NCBI GenBank assembly: GCA_007115705.1
Contig: QXEO01000431.1
Location: forward strand, 496,001 to 560,000
Direction: 5' to 3'
DNA from: Dactylis glomerata
Taxonomy: Eukaryota; Streptophyta; Magnoliopsida; Poales; Poaceae
DNA length: 64,000 nt
Shown: one piece after another, positions 22,801-33,784 of the stretch
Layout: each line of letters begins with the position of its first letter
Position numbering within the stretch: the stretch's first letter is position 1
Notes under the pieces: generated by a model
The model's database searches: none
Told to the model about the DNA's origin: nothing
What the model saw: the letters and a program-made list of their open reading frames with translations, nothing else
Made by a program: the position numbers and the translations under genes

Positions 22801-24557
22801 TGCATGAGTGCTTATTGCTTGTATGTTCTTTTCTGTTTCCGGCGATAGAATCGAACGAAGACTGTGCCGAGGAGGGAGAGGTATTTGAGTATCAGGAGGA
22901 AGGTGACCAGGGACAAGCAAGTCAAGGCAAGCCATCTATTTGACTCATATCTGAATCCTATCACAGCACTATGCATTACTCTACTATTACTCTTACTTAT
23001 GCATTGTTTTTCTTATATTGCTAATTATCTCTAGTTAGCAATAGTTGGTGACTTAGCTCCACGGGTCACATTGACACCATCCAAATGAGGATGACTCATT
23101 TACCACCTACCATTACCCCTGATTGTAGAGGCTCGATGATTAGCATCGAAGTCTTTGGGAAACACTTGTAGTGGAGCCAAAAACTCTAGGATTGGGAATA
23201 CTCTCTCGGGAAAATATTTCAAAAAGAGTTTCGAAAACCTTGGAGTAGCTACCACTCCATTGAGGTGTTTTGAAATGATTTTTGTAAGATATGGATTTGG
23301 GAGATGGAGGAGTTGGTGGTTTTCTGAAAAGTGGCATCGTGTATAAGTGTTCACCAAACCAATTAATCCCGTGCAACCACATTACCCGGTATGGGACGGG
23401 CTTAGTTTGAAGTTCATTTGCTTTAGTGCGGGGAGCCTCACAATTATATAAGGGTCTGTAGGACCCCGGAATCCGGGTTGACGCTAAACGAAGGTCAACA
23501 CATATCACGGCATATCCCGAGCCGCCGGAAGACACTTGGGTTCTCCCGCCGTGGCGCCGGAGTTACGCTCTGGAGGAGGTACTGCCGGGGCGTGCCGGGG
23601 AGGTAAACTCCACAGGGTAGGCACCCGTACTAAGGTAGATGGATGGAGGGTTTCGATCGATTATCCGAACCCCGCATACTTGTGTATGACGGTCCGTGGT
23701 GGCATCCCGGCGGATTTATCGAATGGTGTGGGTAAAGTGTACAACCTCTGCAGAGTGTAATCTATTCGAATAGCCGCGTCCTCGGTCATGGACGGTTGGA
23801 ATGGCCATACTTAACCTATGTCAGGTTTTGGTTTTATAAATGGATATTTGGAAAAATGGAGATTGGTGCCGGAAGGAGTACTTGGAGGGTACTGTCGTGG
23901 CACGGAGGTGGATCAGAGTACTTGGAGGGTACTACCGACGCTTGGAGGTGGTCATGTTCGATTGACCACCGATCCTTTCATAAAAAGGAGTTTCCCCCTT
24001 TCCTAGAGATTTTACTAACCACTTCTAAAAGTCTTCTTTAATAAGGATATAGAAATGTCATGGGACATGCTATATCGACACGAGAAGTTAGTAGCACATA
24101 GACACTAAACCTAAGCCACCCTTGCTACAGCCATATAGCATGTGATTGTTCTCTCTCTTAGATGGTTTGCGAGTACAATTCCAAATGTACTCACGGCTTT
24201 GTCCCTGGCTATTAACTTGGCCAGACTTTGGAGATGACTACGATGAAGACGACGAGGAGTATGACGACGCCGGTGCGAATTAGGATTCGTTTCCTGGTCA
24301 GTCGCCTGTAGGGTAGTAGGCCTGACTTGGTCCACTACGCTATGAGTAACCGCTGCTATTATATTAGTATGTCTGTTGAACTTGCCCTGTGGGGCATGTG
24401 TATTTAGCCAAGCGGCTATGTAAGACTTAACGACTTATGTATGTATTGGATGATGTATCTGTAATGCCAACTCTGTTATGTGGATTCACGACGGTCTCCT
24501 GGGATCGTGAATTGTATGCATAACGGGTATCCCGGTTGGTAAGCCGGGGTCCCCACA
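19866..24557 (+). repeat. Element C 3' LTR
   Basis: Near-identical to 9216-13908. The only indel I found is one T in a T run near 21990. It ends in CCCCACA, followed by ATCTT. Confidence 0.95.
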
Positions 24558-24562
24558 ATCTT
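24558..24562. other. Target-site duplication of element C, right copy (ATCTT)
   Basis: Second copy of 9211-9215. Confidence 0.95.
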
Positions 24563-24898
24563 GTGGGGATCATGGAGTTTCTATATGTGTTAGGGAAACG
24601 CCGGGCCGCTAATCTAAGCCATGCATAATTCATGGTGGAAATTTGCAGCATACCCATGGTGAACATTCGACGACGCATCTCACAATAAAAAGCTAAACAA
24701 AAGGCAAATAAAAGAGATGCCGAGGTATTCATTGTCTGCTTGTCCTGTCATTTTGGTGTGGGCTTGTTCCATGTCATCGGGCACGGAGGTACCACATTGG
24801 CGGTTCTCAATGATATGCATATATTTACAATGACAAGAGCCTTGCTTGGGATTCTAAGTAAAGTAGCATGAGGTTTGGGTACTCGTATTCACGGGACA
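24563..24898 (+). other. Element B 3' non-coding region, part 2 (between C and D)
   Basis: Homologous to about 51481-51820 of element E. No gene is seen. The last five bases, GGACA, are the left target duplication of element D. Confidence 0.88.
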
Positions 24899-25437
24899 TG
24901 ATGAGGTTTATCCCTGGCAATGCCCATGTCGAAGGGCTTTCGACCTAAGAAGCGAATTGGGGACCTGGCGAACTCGACGGCGATCAGACGAAAGCAGAAG
25001 GACACAAGGATTTACCCAGGTTCAGCCCCCTCGAAAGGTAAAAGGCCTACGTCCTGCTTGTCTGACTTTGTATTGATGTGGTGATGGTGTTACAATGAAG
25101 GCGTAGATTGGATCTAGCCGAAGCAGAGGGCTCTAAGTTATCGAGCGCTCCGGCGTGAGGTGGGTGGAAAAGTCTCTAGGGCTTCGAGACCTCCCTCCCA
25201 GCCTTTTATATGTCAAGGCTAGGTCTCAGGAGTGTCTCCCAAGCCAAGTACAGATCGGATCAACCGAGGCCTAGTCTAACCTGGACTCCTCGAAATCTTG
25301 CTTGTGCACCAAGTATTGCTCCTGGGCCGCGTCAGGCCACTGCCTTGATAGGCCTCGAAAGCCTTTCATGAGACACCCTACCTGGGCCGAAAACCAGGTA
25401 GGCGAATATCAGGGGCCCATCTATCATTCCTTCGTCA
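24899..25437 (-). repeat. Element D 3' LTR
   Basis: 539 bp. Read on the minus strand it begins TGACGAAGGAATGA and ends AAACCTCATCA. A TATA box is at 25204-25210 (TATAAAA on the minus strand). It lacks the 9-bp GGTGATGAT-type insertion of the right copy. Confidence 0.94.
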
Positions 25438-25449
25438 GTAGCCCCCGAG
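25438..25449 (-). other. Element D polypurine tract
   Basis: CTCGGGGGCTAC on the minus strand directly abuts the 3' LTR, and is identical to the purine tract of element A (45896-45907). Confidence 0.9.
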
Positions 25450-26824
25450 TGCCTGGGATAGCCGAAGACTATGGCAGGGACTCCTCCTGAAAGCCCCCCT
25501 AGCCGCACCCGATATGAGCACTTGGCCTGTAAAACTGCAAATGTACAGAAATCATTCGAGTAGTATGCTTGTTTGGTACAAAATTTTCGAGTTACTCTCA
25601 TTTAGAGCCTCGAAAGTGCTAAGTTGGGTTTGCAGAGGGATGCGCATAACCGGCCTGAGACTCACGCCGGGTCTCAGTTAATTGCATTGCTGCAAAGACA
25701 TGCGGTTAACTTACTCAGATTCGAGTCCCCCGACTCGAATCCGCGTGGGCTGGTGCTACCCCGACCCGAGCCGTGTTGGCCTTACTAGGTCGGAGCCCAG
25801 TTCATTTGAGAGGCACCCGATGCGTCCATCGGTGCAAGCTTCATACCGTAGGTATGGAAAATTTCCGGCAGAGTGCGTTTGATACGAATACCGGGCCATC
25901 CGGTGTTGCAAACCGTGGACTTACCATCGTATTTGACATACGGCATCCGAACTGGTATATTGCCACCAATATTCGGGCATGTTGATTGAGGAGCATTGAT
26001 AGCTCGGGAGACAGGTTCGAAGAAAATGATTCAAAGGTTCGAAGCTCGAACCCGAATTCTCTGAAGATATTATTGGGTCGAAAGAAGCAACCTAACAGAT
26101 CGAGGTCCTGCTTCGAATGTCTCGAAGGCACTGCTGGCCCGAAAGAGATAGCCCGAGCGACGGTGGTCCCGCCTCGGATGTCTCGAAGGCGCTGCTAGCC
26201 CGAAAGAGATAACTCGAGGGACCGAAGTCCTGCCTCGAACGTCTCGAAGGCGCTGCTGGCCCAAAAGAGATAACTCGAGGGACCGAAGTCCTGCCTCGAA
26301 CGTCTCGAAGGCGCTGCTGGCCCGAAAGAGATAACTCGAGGGACCGAAGTCCTGCCTCGAACGTCTCGAAGGCGCTGCTGGCCCGAAAGAGATAACTCGA
26401 GGGACCGAAGTCCTGCCTCGAACGCCATTTCAGTCAAAAATTCCCTCGAAAGAACAAATGTTCAGCGAAAGACAGAGTCGTCGAAAAACTCTGTATATCC
26501 GGGTGGCACAAAAGAGAGGAGCACAGAAGACCTCGAAAGAAACCCAATCGAGAGGCCGTCTGAGTGCAAAGGGTACGTACCTTTGGGACTCGAAAGAACT
26601 TTCGCCAGTCTTCGCCCCTCGAATCGAAAGGAATCTACCTTCCCAAAAAAGACGCGTCATTGCTGACGATGTGCTTCGTCGAGTCGTCACATCATCTTCA
26701 ACAGGAACGGCCTGACCCTGCCAGGACTAGACGTATGGTGGGCCCTCCGGCCGCGCGTCCCGGCCGTTGACAGAGTTTGACCGCACGTCCCGCGCGTGGG
26801 TGAGAAATAACCGGCGCGGTTTCC
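25450..26824. other. Element D region between 3' LTR and antisense gene
   Basis: No coding sequence supported. It contains the 61-bp tandem array (26075-26425) and a GC-rich stretch leading into the antisense promoter. Confidence 0.6.
26075..26425. repeat. 61-bp tandem repeat array in element D
   Basis: About 5.7 copies of a 61-bp unit. Unit starts are visible at 26137, 26198, 26259, 26320 and 26381 (GCCCGAAAGAGATAACTCGA), with a diverged first unit from about 26076. The last three full units are nearly identical and the first two are diverged, which suggests recent expansion from one side. Confidence 0.9.
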
Positions 26825-26867
26825 TTGATTACCGTGCATAGTGGACGCCGCGGTGCTCGCGTGCTGA

Positions 26868-26955
26868 CACGTGGACGGCTGGATCAACCCGGCCGTTTCC
26901 ACTTCGCCGTGGACGGCCGAGATTTGACGCAGATTCCCAGCGGTAGAATAAATAA
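26868..26955 (+). promoter_or_regulatory. Putative promoter of the element D antisense gene
   Basis: A G-box CACGTG at 26868-26873 and a TATA-like AATAAATAA at 26947-26955 lie about 200 and 115 bases upstream of the inferred start codon position 27071. Element A has TATATAA at the corresponding place. Confidence 0.45.
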
Positions 26956-27070
26956 CGGTGGCAGGTTAATAGTCCGTCTCACTCCGCCGCCACCGTCTTC
27001 TACCTCGCGCATTGCTCCTGTAGCTCTACCTTTCCATCTCCATTTCCGCGACCCTCGCTGCGCCCTGACC

Positions 27071-29835
27071 GTGGGTAAGAGGAGCTCCACCACTGCCGGC
27101 GCCACTGCTGCCGCCAAGAAGGCCAAGACGGCCGACGCCGAAGGCTCCGCCGTTGGCCGCTGGGTCCAATCCAAGGTCGGGAACAAAGAACTATCCCAGG
27201 CCGAGAAGATGGGCCTCCTGAAGAACGCGCCGGCGGAATCGCTCGCCGCCGGCCCGGAGATCGTTCCCCGGCCACCTCTCGGATTCCGGGTAATCTTCAT
27301 CGCTTTTCTGTTGTGGGGTTTGTCTTTTCCCCCGCATCCTTTTCTCCGTGGCCTTCTCTTTGCTTATGGGATTCAGCTCCACGACCTGAATCCCAATTCC
27401 ATCCTTCACATTGCGTGTTTTATCACGCTCTGTGAGTGCTTCCTGGGGATCGAACCCCACTGGGCGTTGTGGCGCCGAATCTTTGCTATTCGGCACCCTC
27501 TGCCATATCAAACCGGCGGCTTTGGCGTTCAAGTGCGCCCAGACGTCGAATACTTCAACCTCCAAACGCCCGAAAATAATCCCGGATGGAGGACGAAGTG
27601 GTATTACGCCAAGGACAAGTCCTCTGACGGCGAAAACTGTGGGCTCGAGGAATTCCATCTGACCGTCGTTCTTCGACCTCGCGTATCCTGGAGACACGAT
27701 CTTTCGGACGAGGAGCTGAAGATTACAGAGCCGCTGATGGAGAAGATCCAGCAGCTCCGAGCTACCCCGAAGAAGGAGCTTTCGGGGATCCAGCTCATCC
27801 GAACCTTCATCGAGCGTCGAATCCAACCGCTCGCTGCTCGAGCCCACTGCATGTGGGATTACAGCGATCGCCGGGATTTGACCCGCATCTCCCAGGACGA
27901 GCTGCACGAAGCCGAAATCGACGAGTGCATACGCACCATCACGAACATCAAGAAGAAGGATCCCGTGCCGAAGATCTTCGGCGCTGTAGCCTTTAGCAAG
28001 GCCTTTCCCCGCACCGAGGTATGATCATGCTCTTATTCGAATGCCTTCCTTATTTCTTAGCCGGATCGTCCAGTGTCGAATGCGACCCTTCTCCTTGCGC
28101 AGGTGATTGACGTAGCCCGATGCTATCCGCCCCAGCCCGAGATGGGCGAATATCCGGGGCGTGACTTTGCCGAAGTGCTGGAAGGGTCGACCTCCACCGC
28201 TCCATCGCCACCGAGGGCCCCGAAGAGACAACGAGTCGCGGACGTTGTCGAAGATTCGGAAGACCTCGATGACACTCATTTTACTTCGGGGGATGATGGC
28301 AACAGCGCTATCCCCGCTTCGCCTTTGAGCCGCCACGCTCCCCCTCGAACAGACAAAAAGGTCCTCCCAAAGTTCAGGATCGACGCATCGTAAGTGTTCC
28401 TTGTCGAACTTGTACATCCTGTGGTCTTTCTTCGAATTAACTATCTGGTTCTCTCATTGATGTTCGTTTTAGATCTTCCACCGAGGAAACGTCGACTGGT
28501 CCTGGGGATCAAGAACAATACCAGGTTCGACCCCATGACAACGCCCTCGAACAAACGGCAGATTCACAGGAGAAGGCCGCTGACATCGCCGCCCCCGAAG
28601 TCGCTCTGACGAAGCCTTCGACCTCTTCCAAGAAGAAGGTGACGGAACAAGAATTCGTGCTTGTCTCCTCGTCTGACGGGCCCTCCGGTCCTAGCAACCA
28701 TGTAAGTCCAAAGATTTTCAACTTGTGCTTCGCGTGCTTGACCATTAGTAGCCCCCGAGGGTGAGTCTAAGTGTTTACACTTGGGCTTGCCCTCCTAACC
28801 ATGACTCGAAGGTTAATCTTTCGCCCTGCCTTCATTAGCCTATTGTGAGGGACCTGTCGAAGGTTTGTAGGAGCTTCTTCGCCTTAGAGGAGGAGAATCG
28901 GAAGCTGTCCGATTAGCTCGACGAAACTCGACGTGAGTACTGCCACCTCGCTTGTAAAACTTTTCTTCATGTATGATATGACGCTTCTTTTTCTGACGAC
29001 ATCCTTTTACTGATTAGGGATTGGGGCCCAGGCTGCTGCTGACAAGACTTCCCTGAAATCTCAGCTGGACGATCTTGCCATTGAGAATTCGGGCTTGAAG
29101 GCTAAGGTCACCGAGCTGAACGATGAAATCGCCCGACTGAAGGGCGAATCGTCCGAAGCTAAGGAGCGTGCGAAGAAAAGCCGTCTAGACGCCGAAGCCC
29201 GAGAGGGAGAGCTAACCCAGCGCCTGCAAACTTCGCTTGACGCCCTGCGTGGTAAGTTCTTCGAGCTATGTCCGGAATAATTTTCGTGCCAAAAAGTCCT
29301 GTTGTGACCTGGCTGTTTGCTTGTTCGTGTAGCTGCTGCCGAATTGGACGCCGGGGCAATGAAGGGGCCTGCTGGAATCGAATCCAGTATCGGTTTCGCC
29401 GAACGCCTGAGTCGAGAGGTTGTCAACCTCTTAGCGCGGGTGCGGTCGACACTAGTTCGCGTTCGGGATACGTCTGTACCCGACTCGACCAGCGACACCA
29501 TGGCGGGGATCCTCGACGCTGTGGCGGTGAAGGCGGGCGGCGAAGACCCGTTATTTGCCGCGGTATGCCGTCAGGTAACTATAGGCACCGAGTCTGTCTT
29601 CTCCATGATGATGATGCACGGCGTGGAGTTTGATGCTGACAAGGTCACGAGCACGTATCCGAAAGACAAGGACGGACGCGACAAGTCTGCCAAGAATTAT
29701 GTTGTCCGTGCTCGTGAACTGGCTGCCCAAATGACGATCTTTCTCGCCGAGAGGAATGAGAAGCGTGCGGCGGCGAAGGCTCGGAAGCGTGGTGCATCCG
29801 CCGCGCCGTCTAGCAAGGCTGGTAGTTCAGCGTAG
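27071..29835 (+). pseudogene. Element D antisense spliced gene, Transposase_28-like ('putative gypsy type transposon')
   Basis: Runs opposite to D's gag-pol. Six exons can be drawn with GT-AG introns that keep one frame: about 27071-28018, 28103-28389, 28473-28701, 28839-28932, 29018-29251 and 29333-29835. Exon 1 holds the Transposase_28-type domain (PPLGFRVIFIAFLLWGLSFP, HLNPNSILHIACFITL-like, then PGWRTKWYYAKD). Exons 2-3 are Ser/Pro/acidic, exons 4-5 form a coiled coil, and exon 6 is helical with a basic C terminus. TAG 28914-28916 in exon 4 (CAG to TAG) is a nonsense change. The codon matching A's start ATG is GTG 27071, so the start may be lost; open frame continues up to 26825. Function unknown. 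Confidence 0.75.
28748..28759 (-). other. Exact internal copy of the polypurine tract in element D
   Basis: CTCGGGGGCTAC on the minus strand, the same 12 bases as the real tract at 25438-25449 (13 with the neighbouring T). It lies in intron 3 of the antisense gene. Confidence 0.7.
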
Positions 29836-29939
29836 TGCGAGCAGTGTTTCTGGCACCCACTTGTAATTAGCTTTTAAGGTCTCGCGCCGAGGGCAGTGAC
29901 CCTCACTAGGACTGCTGGTGTAAAAATTGCTCTTTGGTT

Positions 29940-30846
29940 ATGTTAATCTGCTTGGCCTTTGGTCGCCGAATGCTTGTATGTGATGCTCGACTCCTCGTGC
30001 AGGATCCTTCGCTGACCTCTGGTGCCTGGCCTGTTTCGTATGAAACGGTTGGCAGTACTTCTGGTGCCATTGAGCGAAGAGCGCCTTCCTCAGGCGAATT
30101 GTCGCTAATTCGATCGTTGCGCGATCAGCTCCAAAATACGCAGCGTCAACTGAAAGTGGTTACTGCCAAGGTCGACGTCGCTCTGTCGAAAGCATCGCAT
30201 GCTGCGGACTGCGAGAAATTTCTTCTCGACGAGATCGACAACCTTGGAAAATCCCTGAAGTGTGAGTCTCTGAACTTTTTTCACCGTGTATTGACTTGGA
30301 TGTGCAGGTTTTGATCTTCGGTCTCTTTTCGCAGATGCGTGCCTTGATAGTGCAGCCGAAGCCCGGCGCGTGAATGCGCATCTTGTTGCCGCCCAGACAC
30401 ATGCCAATTCTGTTGCTGACAACTTCTGGGCTGACCGGTCGAAAGCGATGAAGCTGACACTTCTTCAAGATAGGATTGCTCAAGCTGGTGTGTTGGCTGA
30501 GACGAGCCGAAGCGCCCTCGCCCTGGTGCACCAGGTGATGTTCCCTTTGAACGATCAGCCCGAAGGTTTGCCGGCGCTGCTCGATCGGTTTGAGAATGGC
30601 AACGCTGTGTATTCCTTTGTCCGGGAGCATCTGCGCAGCGGGGCTGTGGTTGCACTTGCTTTTGTGCGTGCCCACTACCCTGAGGTCGACCTAGAGCTTC
30701 TGAAGACGCTTCCTCCGTCGCCCAGCGGTCGATACAACATGGATCACCATTATGCTGCTTGTAGAACTACTGGCGACTGCATCGCTAGACAGATTATCGT
30801 CGAAAGTGATCGGCAGAGGGCGAATCAAGGTGCCGCGGCACCATGA
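29940..30846 (+). CDS. Element D second antisense ORF (two exons)
   Basis: Exons 30003-30261 and 30335-30846 are joined by a 73-bp GT-AG intron in phase 1, stop TGA 30844-30846. The first exon begins after an acceptor CGTGCAG; alternatively translation starts at ATG 29940 and reads straight in, as that frame is open. Predicted content is mostly alpha-helical and coiled coil (LIRSLRDQLQNTQRQLKVV), then YACLDSAAEARRV, LLQDRIAQAG and a C-terminal region containing VRAHYPEVDLELLK. Element A has a homologue (3755-4593 continuing at 41640-41722) with the same intron phase. It may be a separate cistron or an alternative 3' end of the gene ending at 29835. No stop interrupts it. Function unknown. Confidence 0.6.
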
Positions 30847-30974
30847 ACTGGCCCTGTGGCTGTGACTCTATCTTCACGCTGTACATGTATTGTATACCTG
30901 TGTTTATATTTGTCTGTGGCAAAACGGCGGAGATCCCGAGCGTTGATGAGGAGGGCGAGAATTTTCAAGCGTAG

Positions 30975-31560
30975 GTCGAGAGAACGTATCCCTCGAGCGT
31001 GGGTCGAAGGACCGAGCCCCCGAGCGTAGGTGAAGCCCCCGAGCGTGGGTCGAAGGGCCGAGCCCCCGAGCATAGGCGAAGCCCCCGAGCGTGGGTCGAA
31101 GGACCGAGCCCCCGAGCATAGGCGAAGCCCTCGAGCGTGGGTCGAAGGATCGGGCGCCCGAGCATAGGTGAAGCCCCCAAGCGTGGGTCGAAGGGCCGAG
31201 CCCCCGAGCGTAGGCGAAGCCCCCGAGCGTGGGTCGAAGGTCCGAGCCCCCGAGCGTAGGCGAAGCCCCCGAGCGTGGGTCGAAGGGCCGAGCCCCCGAG
31301 CGTAGGCGAAGCCCTCGAGCATGGGCGAAGCCCCCGAGCGTGGGTCGAAGGACCGAGCCCCCGAGCGTAGGCGAAGCCTTCGAGCATGGGTCGAAGGACC
31401 GAGCCCCCGAGCGTAGGCGAAGCCTTCGAGCGTGGGTCGAAGGACCGAGCCCCCGAGCGTGGGTCAAAGCCCCCGAGCGTGGGTCGAAGGACTGAGCCCC
31501 CGAGCGTGGGTCAAGGCCCCCGAGCGTGGGTCGAAAGGCTGAGCCCCCGAACGTGAGTAT
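30975..31560. repeat. PPT-core tandem array in element D
   Basis: Roughly 25 short units of 19-28 bp alternating GAGCGTGGGTCGAAGGACCGAG and GAGCGTAGGCGAAG types, each joined by CCCCCGAG. I count 17 exact CCCCCGAG, which on the element's sense (minus) strand is CTCGGGGG, the core of its polypurine tract. The array lies between integrase and the antisense ORFs. Confidence 0.88.
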
Positions 31561-31690
31561 GCAGATATGTTAACTCATGAAGTGAGGAACTTGAATTTTA
31601 TTGCTTGGTGCCAAAGGCACAATATTGGGTGCGGACTGCTGCCGACACTTGATTACATATTAGAGGGGGTAGAGGAGACAGCTTTGCTAG

Positions 31691-33784
31691 CTAAGGATAG
31701 AAGCGACGCAATTGCGCGGTGTTCCATGGGTTCTCTACGTCTTTCCCCGTCTTCGGGTTGCGTAGACGATATGCTCCTCCCGGGATGACCTCGTGGACAA
31801 GATACGGGCCTTCCCATGGTGGCTCCAGCTTCGATGTGCTTGTCTGCTTGAGTCGGAGCACAAGGTCGCCCGGCTCGAAAGAGCGTCCGCGTACCCGTCT
31901 GCTGTGGTAGTTGCGGAGGCTCTGCTGGTAGACCGCCGATCGAACGAGGGCAACGTCCCGAGCTTCGTCCAGCAGGTCCTGGGCGTCTGCTAACGCCTTG
32001 TCTGCATCTTCCTCGACGTGGGCGGCGACGCGGGGCGCGCTGTAGCGTACGTCAGTGGGTAGCACTGCTTCTGCTCCGAAGAGCAAGAAGAAGGGTGTGT
32101 AGCCTGTCGAGGAGTTGGGCGTTGTTCTCAGGCTCCATAGCACCGAAGGCAGTTCCTCGACTCAGGCGCCTGCTGCGCGTTTGAGGGGTTGAAGCAGCCG
32201 CTTCTTCAAGCCCCCGCATACGAGCCCGTTGGCTTTTTCGACCTGGCCGTTGGACTTGGGGTGTGCGACCGAAGCGTACTTGAGCTTGATGCCGAGGTCT
32301 TTGGCGAAGTCCTGGAACTCGCCCGAAGTGAAATTGGTGCCATTGTCGGTGATGATGCTGTTCGGGACGCCGTACCGATAGACAATGGACTCGAAAAACT
32401 TCACCGATGTGGTCGCCTCTTGGTTGGTGACCAGAACAGCTTCTATCCACTTGGAAAATTTGTCCACTGCGACGAGCAGGTACGTATGCCCTCCCCTGGA
32501 TGATTTGGGGAGAGGTCCCACTTGATCAAGTCCCCACTGTGCGAAAGGCCAGGCTACAGGGATGGTGTGCAGTTCGGACGCTGGTGCATGATGCTTGGTG
32601 GCGAACATCTGGCATGCTTCGCAGTGCTGGACAATGTTCCTGGCATCGTAGAGGGCGGATAGCCAGTAGAATCCGGACCGAAAGGCCTTTGCCACGAGGG
32701 TTCGGCTGCAAGCGTGGTGTCCACAGGTTCCTTCATGGATTTCTCGAAGGAGGGCGATCCCATCTTCCTGCGCTATGCACCGCTGAAGCACCCCCGAAGT
32801 GCTTCGTTTGTAGAGCTCACCGTTGATTATCGTGAAGGCCTTGGAGCGCCGCATGACCTGTCGGCGGTGGATGGGATCTTCTGGGAGTTCGCCCCGTGTC
32901 AGGTAGGCCAAGTATGGCCTCGTCCATATTGCTTCAACGAGCATGACTGCAGCTGCATCTTTCGGGAGGTTCTCCGTTCCTGCTGCTGCAGGGGTGTTGG
33001 CGGACTGAGCTCCCGGACGTGTTGCTAACGCCGGGTCGATTATTGGTTTGATCTTGACGGAGCGCTCGAATATCTCTTCGAAGAAAACTCCGGGCGGTAT
33101 TGGGAGGCACCTCGAGCCTACATTGGCCAGGTTGTCTGCCTCTTCGTTGCTTTCTATGCCGATGTGCGTCACTTCGCAGCCTTCGAATTCGCCTTCGAGC
33201 TTGTCGTACATGGCGCGGTATGCGATCATGTTCGCGCAGGTTGCGTCGCACTCTTTCATGACCTGTTGGGCGATGAGGTTCGAGTCTCCGTGTATCTTGA
33301 TGCGGGTGGCCCCGCAGGCCTTCGCCATGCGCATACCATGAAGGACGGCTTCATACTCCGCCTCGTTATTGGAGGGATTCGGGAAACGCATGCGGAGGAC
33401 GTAGCGCATCCTATCCCCTTGCGGTGACACCAGGACCACTCCTGCTCCTGCCCCCGAGACCCGCTTGGACCCGTCGACGAAAATAGTCCAGCTGTTCGAC
33501 AGGTCTGGGAGCTCGGGCATCTGGGCTTCTGTCCATTCGGCTATGAAATCCGGAAGGACTTGTGACTTGATCGCAGACTGGCGCTGGTACGTGATCTCCC
33601 AGGGTCCTAGCGTGATTCCCCATAGCGACACACGCCCTGTAGCGTCTGGGTTGTTGAGGATGCTGGAGACTGGATTCGAAGCCACTACTATGATGGAGTG
33701 GCACTCGAAATAGTGCGGCAGTTTCTTCCCCGTCATGTAGATGGCGTATGCCAACTTCTGATAATGGGGGTATCTTTGCTTGGT
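31691..33784 (-). pseudogene. pol: Element D archaeal-like RNase H and integrase (one in-frame stop)
   Basis: After the linker from RT comes a second, archaeal-like RNase H (WTIFVDGSKRVSGAGAGVV, NNEAEYEAVLHGM, GDSNLI, EADNLAN), as known for Tat-lineage elements with dual RNase H. The integrase then has its zinc finger (H...H...CEACQMF), core motifs around DQVGPLP, ITDNGTNFTSGEF and PKSNGQVEKANG, and the C-terminal part from 32143 to stop TAG at 31691 (GYTPFFLLFGAEAVLP, FEPGDLVL). TGA 32164-32162 splits it; TGG to TGA fits, since the context GA*VEELP expects Trp. The frame is unchanged on both sides. Confidence 0.9.

Larger units (their letters stand above)
9216..24557 (+). mobile_element. Element C: Tekay-type chromovirus LTR retrotransposon, near-complete and young
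   Basis: LTRs 9216-13908 and 19866-24557 (4693 and 4692 bp) begin TGTAACACCC. They differ by about 28 substitutions and one 1-bp indel by eye, roughly 0.6%. At 1.3e-8 substitutions per site per year, an assumed grass rate, that is about 0.2 million years. An initiator-methionine-tRNA primer-binding site, an extra ORF, gag-pol with chromodomain and the purine tract AAGGGGGGAAGG follow in order. Total length is 15.3 kb, of which only 6 kb is internal. It is inserted in B. Confidence 0.96.

Noticed and set aside
30825..31495. Several long repetitive ORFs across the D tandem array
   Set aside because: They are open because the short unit has no stop in most frames; open frames on both strands simply reflect the repeat.
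30975..31560. CRISPR-like appearance of the short repeat array
   Set aside because: Units are directly adjacent without unique spacers and the context is a plant retrotransposon.
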